Shown: piece after piece, positions 20,225-29,482 of the stretch
Numbering within the stretch: position 1 is the first letter of the stretch
How the letters are laid out: each line of letters begins with the position of its first letter
NCBI RefSeq assembly: GCF_004216575.1
Contig: NZ_SGWW01000003.1
Span: 434,001 to 498,000 of the forward strand
Length of the DNA: 64,000 nt
Direction of reading: 5' to 3'
Source: Microcella putealis
GTDB lineage: Bacteria > Actinomycetota > Actinomycetes > Actinomycetales > Microbacteriaceae
Program-made: the position numbers and the translations under genes
Notes under the pieces: model-generated
Database searches by the model: none
Told to the model about the DNA's origin: nothing
Seen by the model: the letters and a program-made list of their open reading frames with translations, nothing else

Positions 20225-20599
20225 ATGGCCCGTCTTGCCGGAGTCGACATTCCCCGCGATAAGCGCGTGGAAGTCGCCCTGACCTACATCTACGGCGTCG
20301 GCCGCACGCGTGCGACCGACACGCTTGCGGCGACCGGTATCGACCGCAACATCCGCGTCAAGGACCTGACTGACGAGCAGCTCGTCGCTCTCCGTGACCA
20401 CATTGAAGGCACCTACAAGGTGGAGGGTGACCTTCGCCGTGAGGTCGCGTCCGACATTCGCCGCAAGGTCGAGATCGGGTCGTACGAGGGCCTGCGCCAC
20501 CGCCGTGGCCTGCCCGTGCGCGGTCAGCGCACGAAGACCAACGCTCGTACCCGCAAGGGTCCGAAGCGCACCGTCGCCGGCAAGAAGAAGGCGCGCTAG
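20225..20599 (+). CDS. rpsM: 30S ribosomal protein S13
   Basis: 124 residues. Head protein that makes the B1 bridges and touches P-site t[29 protein letters not shown] at the N-terminus and [25 protein letters not shown] near the end identify it (cores [12 protein letters not shown] and [19 protein letters not shown]). GTAAGGAGCC precedes the ATG. Confidence 0.98.
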   Translation: MARLAGVDIPRDKRVEVALTYIYGVGRTRATDTLAATGIDRNIRVKDLTDEQLVALRDHIEGTYKVEGDLRREVASDIRRKVEIGSYEGLRHRRGLPVRGQRTKTNARTRKGPKRTVAGKKKAR

Positions 20600-20650
20600 T
20601 CCCGGGCTCCGCCCGCGAAGCGCATCCAGAACAGGTTCAGGAGAAAACTC

Positions 20651-21049
20651 ATGGCAGCACCCAAGTCGGCCGCGCGTAAGCCCCGCCGCAAGGACAAGAA
20701 GAACATCGCCGTCGGCCAGGCTCACATCAAGTCGACGTTCAACAACACGATCGTGTCGATCACCGACCCGAGCGGCGCCGTCATCAGCTGGGCGTCGTCC
20801 GGCCAGGTCGGCTTCAAGGGCTCGCGTAAGTCGACCCCGTTCGCCGCGCAGCTTGCCGCCGAGTCGGCCGCCCGCCAGGCGCAGGAGCACGGCATGAAGA
20901 AGGTCGACGTCTTCGTGAAGGGCCCGGGTTCGGGCCGCGAGACCGCGATCCGTTCGCTTCAGGCAGCCGGCCTCGAGGTGGGTTCGATCAGCGACGTGAC
21001 GCCCCAGGCGCACAACGGCTGCCGCCCGCCCAAGCGCCGCCGCGTCTAG
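20651..21049 (+). CDS. rpsK: 30S ribosomal protein S11
   Basis: 132 residues. Platform protein near the Shine-Dalgarno cleft. [36 protein letters not shown] and the C-terminal [15 protein letters not shown] are diagnostic. CAGGAGAAAAC is upstream. In several actinobacteria rpsD follows; here the next gene is rpoA. Confidence 0.98.
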   Translation: MAAPKSAARKPRRKDKKNIAVGQAHIKSTFNNTIVSITDPSGAVISWASSGQVGFKGSRKSTPFAAQLAAESAARQAQEHGMKKVDVFVKGPGSGRETAIRSLQAAGLEVGSISDVTPQAHNGCRPPKRRRV

Positions 21050-21060
21050 TCAGCGTTCCG

Positions 21061-21089
21061 CGCGCATCCCGTGAATTTATGGATGCGCG
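21061..21089 (+). other. Hairpin after rpsK
   Basis: CGCGCATCC, 11-base loop, GGATGCGCG: a perfect 9-bp stem 12 bases after the rpsK stop, without a T-tract. It could attenuate or stabilise the message between the ribosomal genes and rpoA. Confidence 0.4.
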
Positions 21090-21180
21090 CGGTGCGCTGT
21101 GAGCGCCCGCGCGCGTCCGCACGGCCCCAGCTTTCGAGAAAACTCAACACACTCGACGAGATCCGCCCTCGTCGCGCAAC

Positions 21181-21202
21181 AAGTGTCATATAGCGGACAC
21201 TT
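21181..21202. promoter_or_regulatory. Palindrome immediately upstream of rpoA
   Basis: AAGTGTC, eight bases ATATAGCG, GACACTT: perfect 7-bp arms ending 18 bases before the rpoA GTG and overlapping a possible -10 (CATATA). It could be a protein operator or an RNA hairpin. Confidence 0.4.
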
Positions 21203-21220
21203 CGCCGAAAGGAACCCATA

Positions 21221-22207
21221 GTGCTCATCGCACAGCGTCCCACTCTGACCGAGGAGAGCGTCTCCGAATTCCGGTCGCGGTTCATCATCGAACCGCTCGA
21301 GCCCGGCTTCGGCTACACGCTCGGCAACTCCATGCGTCGCACCCTGCTGTCGTCGATCCCCGGCGCGGCCGTGACGAGCATCCGCATTGACGGCGTGCTC
21401 CACGAGTTCAGCACGATCGACGGTGTGAAGGAAGACGTCACCGAGATCATCCTGAACATCAAGCAGCTGGTCGTCTCGAGCGAGCATGACGAGCCGATCA
21501 CCGCTTACCTGCGCAAGACGGGTGCGGGCGAGGTCACCGCTGCCGACATCTCAGCCCCCGCCGGCGTTGAGATTCACAACCCCGAGCTCGTGATCGCGAC
21601 GCTGAACGACAGCGCGAAGTTCGAGCTTGAGCTCACCATCGAGCGTGGCCGTGGCTACGTGTCGGCGACCCAGAACCGCAGCGAGTTCAGCGAGGCCGGT
21701 CAGATTCCGGTCGACTCGATCTACTCGCCCGTGCTGAAGGTCACCTACCGTGTCGAGGCCACCCGTGCCGGCGAGCGCACCGACTTCGACCGCCTCGTGG
21801 TTGACGTCGAGACGAAGCCCGCCATCAGCCCTCGCGATGCCATCGCCTCGGCTGGCCGCACCCTGGTCGAGCTGTTCGGTCTCGCCCGTGAGCTGAACAC
21901 GCAGGCCGAGGGCATCGAGATCGGCCCCGCGCCGGTCGACGCCGTGCTCTCGAACGAGCTCTCGATGCCGATCGAAGACCTCGACCTCTCGGTGCGCAGC
22001 TACAACTGCCTGAAGCGTGAGGGCATCAACACCGTCAGCGAGCTCGTCGCCCTGTCGGAGACCCAGCTCATGAACATCCGCAACTTCGGTCAGAAGTCGG
22101 TCGACGAGGTCAAGGACAAGCTCGTCGAGATGGGCCTGTCGCTGAAGGACGCCGTTCCCGGCTTTGATGGCGCCGCGTTCTACAGCTACGACGACGAGAC
22201 CAACTAA
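21221..22207 (+). CDS. rpoA: DNA-directed RNA polymerase subunit alpha
   Basis: 328 residues. The N-terminal domain (1 to about 230, with [25 protein letters not shown] shown by [13 protein letters not shown]) dimerises and assembles beta and beta-prime. The C-terminal domain (about 248-315, [20 protein letters not shown] and [14 protein letters not shown]) contacts UP elements and activators. GTG start nine bases after GAAAGGAAC. An unusually AT-rich palindrome lies just upstream. rplQ follows after 67 bases. Confidence 0.98.
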   Translation: MLIAQRPTLTEESVSEFRSRFIIEPLEPGFGYTLGNSMRRTLLSSIPGAAVTSIRIDGVLHEFSTIDGVKEDVTEIILNIKQLVVSSEHDEPITAYLRKTGAGEVTAADISAPAGVEIHNPELVIATLNDSAKFELELTIERGRGYVSATQNRSEFSEAGQIPVDSIYSPVLKVTYRVEATRAGERTDFDRLVVDVETKPAISPRDAIASAGRTLVELFGLARELNTQAEGIEIGPAPVDAVLSNELSMPIEDLDLSVRSYNCLKREGINTVSELVALSETQLMNIRNFGQKSVDEVKDKLVEMGLSLKDAVPGFDGAAFYSYDDETN

Positions 22208-22274
22208 CGGGTTCGTCTTTTCGCCGCACCCCTCAACACCTCACTGACGAACCCCACACAGGAGAACCACGATC

Positions 22275-22823
22275 ATGCCTAAGCCCACCAAGGGTCCCCG
22301 CCTCGGAGGCGGTCCGGCGCACGAGCGTCTGCTGCTCGCGAACCTCGCGACCGCGCTGTTCACGCACAAGCGCATCACCACCACCGAGACGAAGGCGAAG
22401 CGTCTGCGCCCCCTCGCCGAGCGTCTGGTCACCTTCGCCAAGCGCGGCGACCTGCACGCCCGTCGTCGCGTCATGACGGTTGTGCGCGACAAGACCGCCG
22501 TGCACGAGCTCTTCACCGAGATCGCGCCGCTCGTTGCCGAGCGCGAGGGTGGCTACACCCGCATCACGAAGATCGGCAACCGTAAGGGCGACAACGCCCC
22601 CATGGCGGTCATCGAGCTCGTTCTCGAGCCCGTGAACCCGAAGCCGAAGTCGGCGAAGAAGACGGCTGCGGCTGCGGCAGCGGCCCCTGCCGCCGATGAG
22701 GCCCCGGCCGAGGAGACCGTCGAGGAGCCCACGGCTGACGAGACCGTCGCCGACGGCGCCGCCGACGAGTCGACCGAAGCCGCCTCGACCGACGAGGCCG
22801 CGGAGAGCGACGAGACCAAGTAG
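22275..22823 (+). CDS. rplQ: 50S ribosomal protein L17 with acidic C-terminal tail
   Basis: 182 residues. The L17 core (about 1-120: [61 protein letters not shown], cores shown) sits near the tunnel exit. The remaining 60 residues are low complexity, first Ala then Glu/Asp/Thr ([17 protein letters not shown]), and strongly acidic, opposite in charge to the L15 tail. ACAGGAGAACC precedes it; a strong hairpin follows. Confidence 0.96.
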   Translation: MPKPTKGPRLGGGPAHERLLLANLATALFTHKRITTTETKAKRLRPLAERLVTFAKRGDLHARRRVMTVVRDKTAVHELFTEIAPLVAEREGGYTRITKIGNRKGDNAPMAVIELVLEPVNPKPKSAKKTAAAAAAAPAADEAPAEETVEEPTADETVADGAADESTEAASTDEAAESDETK

Positions 22824-22847
22824 TTCTCGCTCACTCGCGAACACGTG

Positions 22848-22879
22848 AGAGCCCCGCCCGGATGTCCGGGCGGGGCTCT
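22848..22879. terminator. Strong hairpin ending the rpoA-rplQ operon
   Basis: AGAGCCCCGCCCGGA, loop TG, TCCGGGCGGGGCTCT: a perfect 15-bp inverted repeat 24 bases after the rplQ stop. There is no T-run. Its last T is also the first base of the next gene's -10 hexamer. Confidence 0.75.
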
Positions 22880-22891
22880 ACTGTTGTCGGC

Positions 22892-23959
22892 GTGAGTGAG
22901 CCCCTGATCGATAGCGGCGCGAACGCCGTTGACACGTCCCGCCCGCTCCGGGCGCGCATCCCCGCCACCGAATTGCCCGCCCTCGGCGACGGCAACGGCG
23001 TCACGGTGACGTGGCGCGAGGCGCGCCTCGACGATGCCGAAGCCATCGCCGAGCTGTTCGCCGCGATGGCAGAGCGCGATCACCCCGAATGGAGTGAAAC
23101 GGTCGACGAGATCCGCGGCGAGTTCGAGCACTCGTACGTTGATCCGGCCCGCGACGGCGTGGTCGCCGTCGACGCAGACGGCCGCATGGTCGCCCACGGC
23201 CTCTGCATTCGCACTCCCGACCCCGTCGACTATGCCCGGGTCATTCTGATGGGCGGCGTACACCCGGCGGTGCGCGGCCGCGGTGTCGGGCGCCAGCTGC
23301 TTGCCTGGCAGCAGGCGCGCGCCGAACAGCTGCTCGGCGAGCTTGAGCTGACCATGCCGGGCTGGGTCATGTCCTATGCGGCCGAGGTCGCGCCCGAACA
23401 CGGTCGACTGCTCGAACACGCCGGCTTCAGCGCCGTGCGGTACTTCACGACGCTTCACGCCGAGCTCGCCGACGCGCCGATTGACGACCGTCCGGTGCCC
23501 GACGGCATTCGTGTTGAGGCCTGGTCGAGCGAATACAGCGAGGTGGCGCGAGCCGCCAAGAACGCCGCGTTCGCCGACCACTGGGGGTCGCAGCCCTCGA
23601 GCCGAGAAACCTGGGATGCCTGGCAGCAGCTCGACACCTTCCGGCCCGAGCTGTCGCGTCTGGCGTTCGACGGCGGCCGCGTGGTCGGCTTCGTGACCAC
23701 CGACGTCAACGAGGAGGACTGGCAGCGCCTCGGCCGCTCGAGCGGCTACATCGGACTCGTCGGGACGGTTCGCGACTGGCGCGGCAAAGGCCTGGCCAGC
23801 GCACTCCTCGCCGAGGTCATGACGGCGCACCGCCGTGCGGGCTTCGAGCTGTCGGTGCTCGACGTCGACACGGCGAACCCCACGGGCGCGCTCGGGGTAT
23901 ACGAGCGCCTCGGCTTCACCGCCGTCTCGCGCGACGTGGCCTACCGGCGCCTGTACTAG
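22892..23959 (+). CDS. Double GNAT-domain N-acetyltransferase
   Basis: 355 residues with two tandem acetyl-CoA-dependent GNAT folds. The first runs from about residue 35 to 185 with the acetyl-CoA loop VHPAVRGRGVGRQLLAW; the second is about 205-350 with TVRDWRGKGLASALLAEVM and the C-terminal NPTGALGVYERLGFT. The layout is that of the MshD-like tandem acetyltransferases, but I see nothing that fixes the acceptor substrate. An ATG at 22862 lies inside the terminator; GTG 22892 is better, since TACTGT (22879-22884) lies seven bases before it, the leaderless arrangement common here. Confidence 0.8.
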   Translation: MSEPLIDSGANAVDTSRPLRARIPATELPALGDGNGVTVTWREARLDDAEAIAELFAAMAERDHPEWSETVDEIRGEFEHSYVDPARDGVVAVDADGRMVAHGLCIRTPDPVDYARVILMGGVHPAVRGRGVGRQLLAWQQARAEQLLGELELTMPGWVMSYAAEVAPEHGRLLEHAGFSAVRYFTTLHAELADAPIDDRPVPDGIRVEAWSSEYSEVARAAKNAAFADHWGSQPSSRETWDAWQQLDTFRPELSRLAFDGGRVVGFVTTDVNEEDWQRLGRSSGYIGLVGTVRDWRGKGLASALLAEVMTAHRRAGFELSVLDVDTANPTGALGVYERLGFTAVSRDVAYRRLY

Positions 23960-23998
23960 CGGCTGCGCAAACGGTGCCGCAGGCGCCCGCGGCGCCGG

Positions 23999-25996
23999 TC
24001 ACACGGGCCGGTTGGGATGCTCGGGCTGGTTGAAGGGGCTGCGCACCACCGGCGGCAGATCGGCGAGACGCTGCAGCGCGGCGCGCACCTCGGCCGCATA
24101 GATCTCCCCACCCGTGGGCCCCGGGTGAATCTGGTCGCCGGCCAGCAGTTCGAGGCGCGGCTGAATACCGGTGCGCCAGTCGGCCAGTTCGATGGCGCGA
24201 TGCGCGTCGGCGAAGGCGACGAGCTGGGTGTTAACGCCATCCGTCCAGCCGCGGGGGGCCTGTGCCGAGACGACGACAAGCTGCCGCCCCTCGATGGCCG
24301 CTCGCACCTCATCGAGCACGGCGGCGTCAAACGGTCCGTTGGTGCCGAGCGCCAGGATGACCGTGTCCCGCAGGGCTCCCGCGTCGCGCAGGGCGGTCAG
24401 GATGCCCGGTGCGGCCGACATCTGTCGACCCACCTGCGCGTCAATCGCGATGCCCGGAAACGCCGCCTGCAGTGCGGGCGCGGCGGCGAGCATCACGGAG
24501 TCGCCAATCGCCGTGATCGCGTCACCGGCGGGTAGCGGCTTCGGCGCGTTCGGGTCGGCAGGAGGCTCGGCGTCCACTGCCGGTGTCTGCGCGGTCTCGG
24601 ACTCCGCCGCGACATCAGGCTCGCTCGCCTCGCTCGCCTCGCTCGGGGGGTCCTCCGCGCCCTCCGTGAGGGAATCGGCGGTGGCCGAACCCGGTGACGT
24701 CGACTCGGCCCGACGCTCGGAATCGGCGTCGAGGGCCTCTTGCCCTGCCGCGATGTAGGCGGCAGCCTGCGAGTCCCCGGGAGAGCGCTGGACCGCCGCG
24801 CCGGTGCCGCCCACGAGAAGCGCGAGCACGACCGTCGCGCTGCCCGCGAGCGCCGCTTGCCGTCGCGCGCTGCCGCGCCGCAGCGGCGCCAGCGTTTCCC
24901 GGCGACGAGCCGGCAGCTCGAGCAGTCGGTACGTCAGCGCGGCCAACGCGACCGAGATGGCCAGCACGGCGAGGCCGATCGACCAGGCGTCTTCGCCGGT
25001 GCGGTCGACCTCGGGCGCCAGCGCGAGCGCCATGATCCACAGGGGCCAGTGCCACAGGTACAAGCTGTACGAGTGCTCGCCGATCCAGCGTACGGTCGCA
25101 GCCTCTGCCCATCGCGAGGCGCGAGCGTCTCGCCGTTCGAACGCGAGGATCGCCACCGCCGTCGCGATGACCGCGAGCGCCATACCGCCCTGGTAGGCGA
25201 GGGCGCCGTCGATGCTCGTGGAGGCCGCCACGAGCACGATCACTCCGAGCGCCCCTGCCGCGATCGGGGTGGATGCGCGACCAAACAGTGCGGCGGGCTG
25301 CGTCAGCGGCTCGCGCCACAGCGCGACCGCTGCCCCGACGAGCAATCCGAAGCCGTGGGTCAGCGTCGACAGGTACGCGGCCGATGCGGCCTGGCCGCCG
25401 TCGGCCGCCGGGTCGCCGGCCGCGATCGCCATGGTGACCGCGGACGCGACGGCCAGGGCGCTGACTGCCGCGACGAGCATCCGTCGTCGAAGGGGGAGCG
25501 CGAGCAAGGCCAGCAGAAGCAGCGGCCACAGCAGGTAGAACTGTTCCTCGACGGCGAGCGACCAGAGGTGCCGGAACAGCTCGGGACTCGTCTGGTCGAG
25601 GTAGCTGGCGCCGGCGCCGATCGCCACCCAGTTGCTCATAAACGTGGCGGCGCCCAGCAACTGCCAGCCGATGCCGACCAGCACGTCGCCTCCGATGAGG
25701 GCAGCGACGGTGGCCGACGACATGACGACGAGTGCGAGGGCGGGAAGTAGGCGGCGAGCGCGGCGCGACCAGAAGTTGCGCAGGGCGATCCGCCCGGTGC
25801 GGCGGTGCTCGTGCAGCAGGAGGGCGGTGATGAGGTATCCGCTGACGACGAAGAAGACGTCGACGCCGACGAAGCCGCCCGGGATCAGGCCGGGAAACAG
25901 GTGGTACCCCAGCACGAGCACGATGGCCAACGCCCGCAGACCGTCGAGCCCGGGCAGGCGGTCGCGCAGCACGAGGGGCGGGGCGCTGGACGACAT
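23999..25996 (-). CDS. OatA-like acyltransferase: acyltransferase-3 membrane domain fused to SGNH hydrolase domain
   Basis: 665 residues. Residues 10 to about 390 are an acyltransferase-3 domain with ten or so TM segments and YHLFPG, GGFVGVDVFFVVSGYLIT and EHRRTGRIALRNFWSRRARRLLPAL (core FWSRRARRLLPAL). A Ser/Glu/Ala-rich linker (about 410-490) leads to a C-terminal SGNH domain with AIGDSVMLAA (nucleophile Ser), LALGTNGPF and DQIHPGPTGG (Asp-His). Proteins of this architecture O-acetylate peptidoglycan or other surface glycans; the substrate here is not deducible. It is divergent from truA with 66 bases between start codons. Confidence 0.88.
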   Translation of the reverse strand: MSSSAPPLVLRDRLPGLDGLRALAIVLVLGYHLFPGLIPGGFVGVDVFFVVSGYLITALLLHEHRRTGRIALRNFWSRRARRLLPALALVVMSSATVAALIGGDVLVGIGWQLLGAATFMSNWVAIGAGASYLDQTSPELFRHLWSLAVEEQFYLLWPLLLLALLALPLRRRMLVAAVSALAVASAVTMAIAAGDPAADGGQAASAAYLSTLTHGFGLLVGAAVALWREPLTQPAALFGRASTPIAAGALGVIVLVAASTSIDGALAYQGGMALAVIATAVAILAFERRDARASRWAEAATVRWIGEHSYSLYLWHWPLWIMALALAPEVDRTGEDAWSIGLAVLAISVALAALTYRLLELPARRRETLAPLRRGSARRQAALAGSATVVLALLVGGTGAAVQRSPGDSQAAAYIAAGQEALDADSERRAESTSPGSATADSLTEGAEDPPSEASEASEPDVAAESETAQTPAVDAEPPADPNAPKPLPAGDAITAIGDSVMLAAAPALQAAFPGIAIDAQVGRQMSAAPGILTALRDAGALRDTVILALGTNGPFDAAVLDEVRAAIEGRQLVVVSAQAPRGWTDGVNTQLVAFADAHRAIELADWRTGIQPRLELLAGDQIHPGPTGGEIYAAEVRAALQRLADLPPVVRSPFNQPEHPNRPV

Positions 25997-26062
25997 GGTG
26001 CGTCAAGGGTCGCGCGCGGCGGGAAGGGTCGTCAAACTCGACGCGCCGTAGAATCGCGGGCT

Positions 26063-27004
26063 GTGGATACGGTCGACGCTCAGCACCCCGCAGGCGCGGG
26101 CACCAACGCCTCCGTTCGGGTGCGCATCGATCTCGCGTACGACGGCACAGACTTCGCCGGGTGGGCCACTCAGCCCGGTCTGCGCACCGTGCAGGGAGAG
26201 ATCGAAGCGGCGCTCGCCACCCTGTTCGGAGGGCTCGAGGGCGCTGCGGGCCCCCGTGTTGTCGTCGCCGGGCGTACCGACGCGGGTGTGCACGCGACCG
26301 GCCAGGTGATGCACGTCGACCTCGACGCTGAGCGCCTCGCGGGCCTGTCCCGCGCCGATCGGGGTCGGCCAGGCGGCCAGGAGGCGCTCGCGCCCACCGA
26401 CGTGCTCGCCCGTCGACTCGGCGGCATCGTCGGGAGGGCGGGAGACATCGTGATCCAGCAGGCACGCATCGCCCCCGACGGCTTCGACGCCCGCTTCTCG
26501 CCCCTGTGGCGGCGCTACGAGTATCGGGTGGCCGACGGTGCCCGAGCGGCCGACCCGCGATCGCGACGGCACACGCTTGCGGTGCGCGACGTCCTCGATG
26601 TCGACGCCATGAACACCGCGGCGGATGCGCTCATCGGGCTGCGCGATTTCGGCGCGTTCTGCAAGCCCCGCGACGGCGCGACCACGATCCGAACGCTGGA
26701 GCAGTACGCCTGGCGTCGCGAGAACGACGGGGTGCTCATCGCCACGGTGCGGGCTGACGCGTTCTGCCACTCGATGGTGCGCTCGCTCGTGGGCGCGGCG
26801 ATCGCCGTGGGGCGGGGCGCCCTGGCGATCGACGACCTGGTGGCGGCGCGGGATGCCGCGGCGCGGACCAGCGTGTTCCCGGTCGTTGCCGCCCACGGCC
26901 TCACGCTCGTGGAGGTCGGCTATCCGGCCGACGACGAGCTGGCCCTGCGGGCCCAGCAAACCCGCGCGCGCCGCGAAATTGCCGGAACGCCGCCGGTCGC
27001 GTAG
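26063..27004 (+). CDS. truA: tRNA pseudouridine synthase A
   Basis: 313 residues. Forms pseudouridine at positions 38-40 of the anticodon arm. [19 protein letters not shown] and [18 protein letters not shown] (catalytic Asp) are diagnostic, with [12 protein letters not shown] and [11 protein letters not shown] later. GTG 26063 has TAGAAT (26049-26054) eight bases upstream and no Shine-Dalgarno sequence, so I take a leaderless start; GTG 26120 is an alternative that gives the shorter standard N-terminus. In actinobacteria truA is often found between rplQ and rplM, as here. Confidence 0.9.
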   Translation: MDTVDAQHPAGAGTNASVRVRIDLAYDGTDFAGWATQPGLRTVQGEIEAALATLFGGLEGAAGPRVVVAGRTDAGVHATGQVMHVDLDAERLAGLSRADRGRPGGQEALAPTDVLARRLGGIVGRAGDIVIQQARIAPDGFDARFSPLWRRYEYRVADGARAADPRSRRHTLAVRDVLDVDAMNTAADALIGLRDFGAFCKPRDGATTIRTLEQYAWRRENDGVLIATVRADAFCHSMVRSLVGAAIAVGRGALAIDDLVAARDAAARTSVFPVVAAHGLTLVEVGYPADDELALRAQQTRARREIAGTPPVA

Positions 27005-27007
27005 GCT
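26979..27007 (+). promoter_or_regulatory. Promoter of rplM-rpsI
   Basis: TTGCCG (26979-26984), 17 bases, TAGGCT (27002-27007). It straddles the truA stop codon (27002-27004). The leader is about 120 bases. Confidence 0.65.
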
Positions 27008-27134
27008 AACCCCTTGGTGTCCGTCGCCGACGGGCATCCAGTTGAGCCCTCCACCGCGGGCGTTCCCCGGCCATCGGCCCGAGAACCCCCACCGGAGCGG
27101 GATTCACGAACACCTCGACGAGAAAGTACGCACT

Positions 27135-27581
27135 GTGACGCGCACATTCAGCCCCACCCCCGCTGACGTTCAGCGGAACTGGGTCGTCATCGACGCCACC
27201 GATGTGGTGCTCGGACGACTCGCCAGCCACGCCGCCACGCTTCTGCGCGGCAAGCACAAGCCCACCTTCGCCCCGCACATGGACATGGGTGACTTCGTCA
27301 TCATCGTCAACGCCGGCAAGGTGGCCCTGACCGGTTCGAAGCTCGAGCAGAAGAAGGCATACCGCCACTCTGGCTACCCGGGCGGCCTCAAGGCCGTCGG
27401 TTACGCCGAGCTGCTCGAGAAGAACCCCGTCCGCGCCGTCGAGAAGGCGATCCGCGGCATGCTGCCGAAGAACTCGCTCGGCCGCGCCCAGATCACGAAG
27501 CTGAAGGTCTACGCCGGCGCAGAGCACCCGCACGCCGCGCAGCAGCCCACGCCGTACACCCTCGACCAGGTCGCTCAGTAG
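27135..27581 (+). CDS. rplM: 50S ribosomal protein L13
   Basis: 148 residues. Early 50S assembly protein. [28 protein letters not shown] (core [12 protein letters not shown]), [30 protein letters not shown] and [11 protein letters not shown] are conserved. GTG 27135 gives the family length; AGAAAGTACGCACT upstream is a weak ribosome-binding site. rpsI follows after 35 bases. Confidence 0.97.
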   Translation: MTRTFSPTPADVQRNWVVIDATDVVLGRLASHAATLLRGKHKPTFAPHMDMGDFVIIVNAGKVALTGSKLEQKKAYRHSGYPGGLKAVGYAELLEKNPVRAVEKAIRGMLPKNSLGRAQITKLKVYAGAEHPHAAQQPTPYTLDQVAQ

Positions 27582-27616
27582 CGCGGCCCCGCAGCGAACA
27601 AGGATTGCAAGCAACC

Positions 27617-28099
27617 ATGGCGAACGACACCACTACTGACGTGGCTCCCGAGAGCTACTCCACCGAGTCGGCGGCCCCCGTGGCCGAAGCGGCTCCCCGT
27701 CGCGTCCTGTCCGTCTCGGGCCAGGCCGTCGGTCGACGCAAGCAGGCCATCGCCCGCGTGCGCCTCGTCCCCGGCTCGGGCGCCTTCACGGTCAACGGCC
27801 GCACCCTCGAGGACTACTTCCCGAACAAGCTGCACCAGCAGCTGATCAACGACCCCTTCACGCTGCTCGAGCTTGCTGGTTCGTACGACGTGACGGCTCG
27901 CATCACCGGTGGCGGCCCCTCGGGCCAGGCGGGCGCCCTGCGCCTCGCTATCTCGCGCGCTCTCAACGAGATCGACCGCGAGAACAACCGCGCTGCGCTG
28001 AAGAAGGCCGGCTTCCTCACTCGTGACGCCCGCGTCATCGAGCGCAAGAAGGCCGGTCTCAAGAAGGCCCGCAAGGCGCCTCAGTACTCGAAGCGTTAA
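27617..28099 (+). CDS. rpsI: 30S ribosomal protein S9
   Basis: 160 residues. Its C-terminal tail reaches the P-site anticodon; QYSKR at the end is intact. [24 protein letters not shown] (core [13 protein letters not shown]), [21 protein letters not shown] and [12 protein letters not shown] are diagnostic. The first 35 residues form an acidic/Ala extension not found in Escherichia coli. Starting at ATG 27617 rather than at the in-frame ATG 12 bases upstream is preferred. Confidence 0.97.
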   Translation: MANDTTTDVAPESYSTESAAPVAEAAPRRVLSVSGQAVGRRKQAIARVRLVPGSGAFTVNGRTLEDYFPNKLHQQLINDPFTLLELAGSYDVTARITGGGPSGQAGALRLAISRALNEIDRENNRAALKKAGFLTRDARVIERKKAGLKKARKAPQYSKR

Positions 28100-28120
28100 C
28101 GCGAGACGAGCATCCCGATC

Positions 28121-29482
28121 ATGGGCCGTTTATTCGGTACCGACGGGGTCCGAGGGCTGGCCAACGGCGATCTCACCGCCGGGCTGGCCCTCGGCCTGTC
28201 TCAGGCCGCTGCGTGGGTTCTCACGCGCGGCCGCCACGCCGACGAGTTGCGCGCTGCGGGCAAGCGACCGACGGCGATCGTCGCCCGTGACCCGCGGGTC
28301 TCGGGTGAGTTCTTGACCGCGGCCGTGTCTGCCGGCCTCGCGTCGAGCGGTATCGACGTGCTCGACGCCGGCGTGATCCCCACGCCCGCCGCCGCCTTCC
28401 TCGTCGGCGACGCCGGGGCAGACTTCGGGGTGATGGTGTCGGCGTCGCACAACGCCATGCCCGATAACGGCATCAAGTTCTTTTCGTTCGGCGGCACCAA
28501 GCTGCCCGACGAGGTCGAAGACCGCATCGAGCACGCGCTCGACGAGCAGCGTCTTGCGCCCGTCGGCGGAGACGTTGGCCGCATCCGGCGCTTTGCCGAC
28601 GCGGAAGACCGCTACCTGCTGCACCTGCTGTCGACCGTCGACGTGTCGCTCGCGGGTCTGCACGTCGTGCTCGACTGCGCCCACGGCGCCGCCTCCGCGA
28701 TCTCGCCGCAGGCCTTCACCGACGCGGGTGCGCGGGTCACGGTGATCGGCGCCGACCCCAACGGCCTGAACATCAACGACGGCGTCGGGTCGACCTACCT
28801 CGACCCTCTGCAGCGCGCCGTCGTCGCGGCGGGCGCCGACCTCGGCATCGCACACGACGGCGATGCCGATCGCTGCCTCGCCGTTGACGCTTCCGGCCGG
28901 GTCGTTGACGGCGACCAGATCATGGCAATTCTTGCGCTCTCAATGAAGCGGCGCGGGATGCTCGCGAAAGACTCCCTCGCGGTGACCGTCATGAGCAACC
29001 TCGGTCTCAAGCGCGCCATGCAGGAGCACGGCATCGAACTGGTCGAGACGAAGGTCGGCGACCGATACGTGCTCGAGGCGCTCGCGGAGCACGGGCTCTC
29101 GCTCGGCGGCGAGCAGTCGGGCCACGTCATCATGAGCGAGCACGCCACGACGGGTGACGGCATTTTGACCGGCCTGCAGCTCGCGGCCGAGATGGCGCGC
29201 ACCGGCAAGACGATCGCCGAGTTGGCGTCCGTGATGACGGTCTTTCCCCAGGTCCTCGAAAATGTGCGCGGCGTCGACCGTGCTCGACTTGACGGTCACG
29301 CCGGTGTCGCCGCGGCCGTCGCCGCGGTCGAGGCCGAACTCGGCGACAGCGGTCGCGTGTTGTTGCGCGCGAGCGGAACCGAGCCCATGGTGCGCGTGAT
29401 GGTCGAGGCCGCTGACGACGCGACGGCTCGGGCCATGGCCGATCGCCTCGCCGCGGTCGTGAAGGCCGAACTCGCCGTCTAG
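28121..29482 (+). CDS. glmM: Phosphoglucosamine mutase
   Basis: 453 residues. Converts glucosamine-6-phosphate to glucosamine-1-phosphate for UDP-GlcNAc and peptidoglycan synthesis. [12 protein letters not shown] at the N-terminus; the phosphoserine loop [15 protein letters not shown] has its catalytic Ser at residue 109; the metal loop DGDADR and the sugar loop GGEQSGHVI follow; [14 protein letters not shown] binds phosphate. The partner enzyme GlmS is encoded 1.8 kb downstream. The 3' end overlaps the convergent methyltransferase gene by four bases. Confidence 0.97.
   Translation: MGRLFGTDGVRGLANGDLTAGLALGLSQAAAWVLTRGRHADELRAAGKRPTAIVARDPRVSGEFLTAAVSAGLASSGIDVLDAGVIPTPAAAFLVGDAGADFGVMVSASHNAMPDNGIKFFSFGGTKLPDEVEDRIEHALDEQRLAPVGGDVGRIRRFADAEDRYLLHLLSTVDVSLAGLHVVLDCAHGAASAISPQAFTDAGARVTVIGADPNGLNINDGVGSTYLDPLQRAVVAAGADLGIAHDGDADRCLAVDASGRVVDGDQIMAILALSMKRRGMLAKDSLAVTVMSNLGLKRAMQEHGIELVETKVGDRYVLEALAEHGLSLGGEQSGHVIMSEHATTGDGILTGLQLAAEMARTGKTIAELASVMTVFPQVLENVRGVDRARLDGHAGVAAAVAAVEAELGDSGRVLLRASGTEPMVRVMVEAADDATARAMADRLAAVVKAELAV

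Noticed and set aside
25805..26062. Upstream extension of truA through the acyltransferase gene
   Set aside because: The added residues are low-complexity shadow sequence and unlike TruA; a leaderless GTG lies at 26063.
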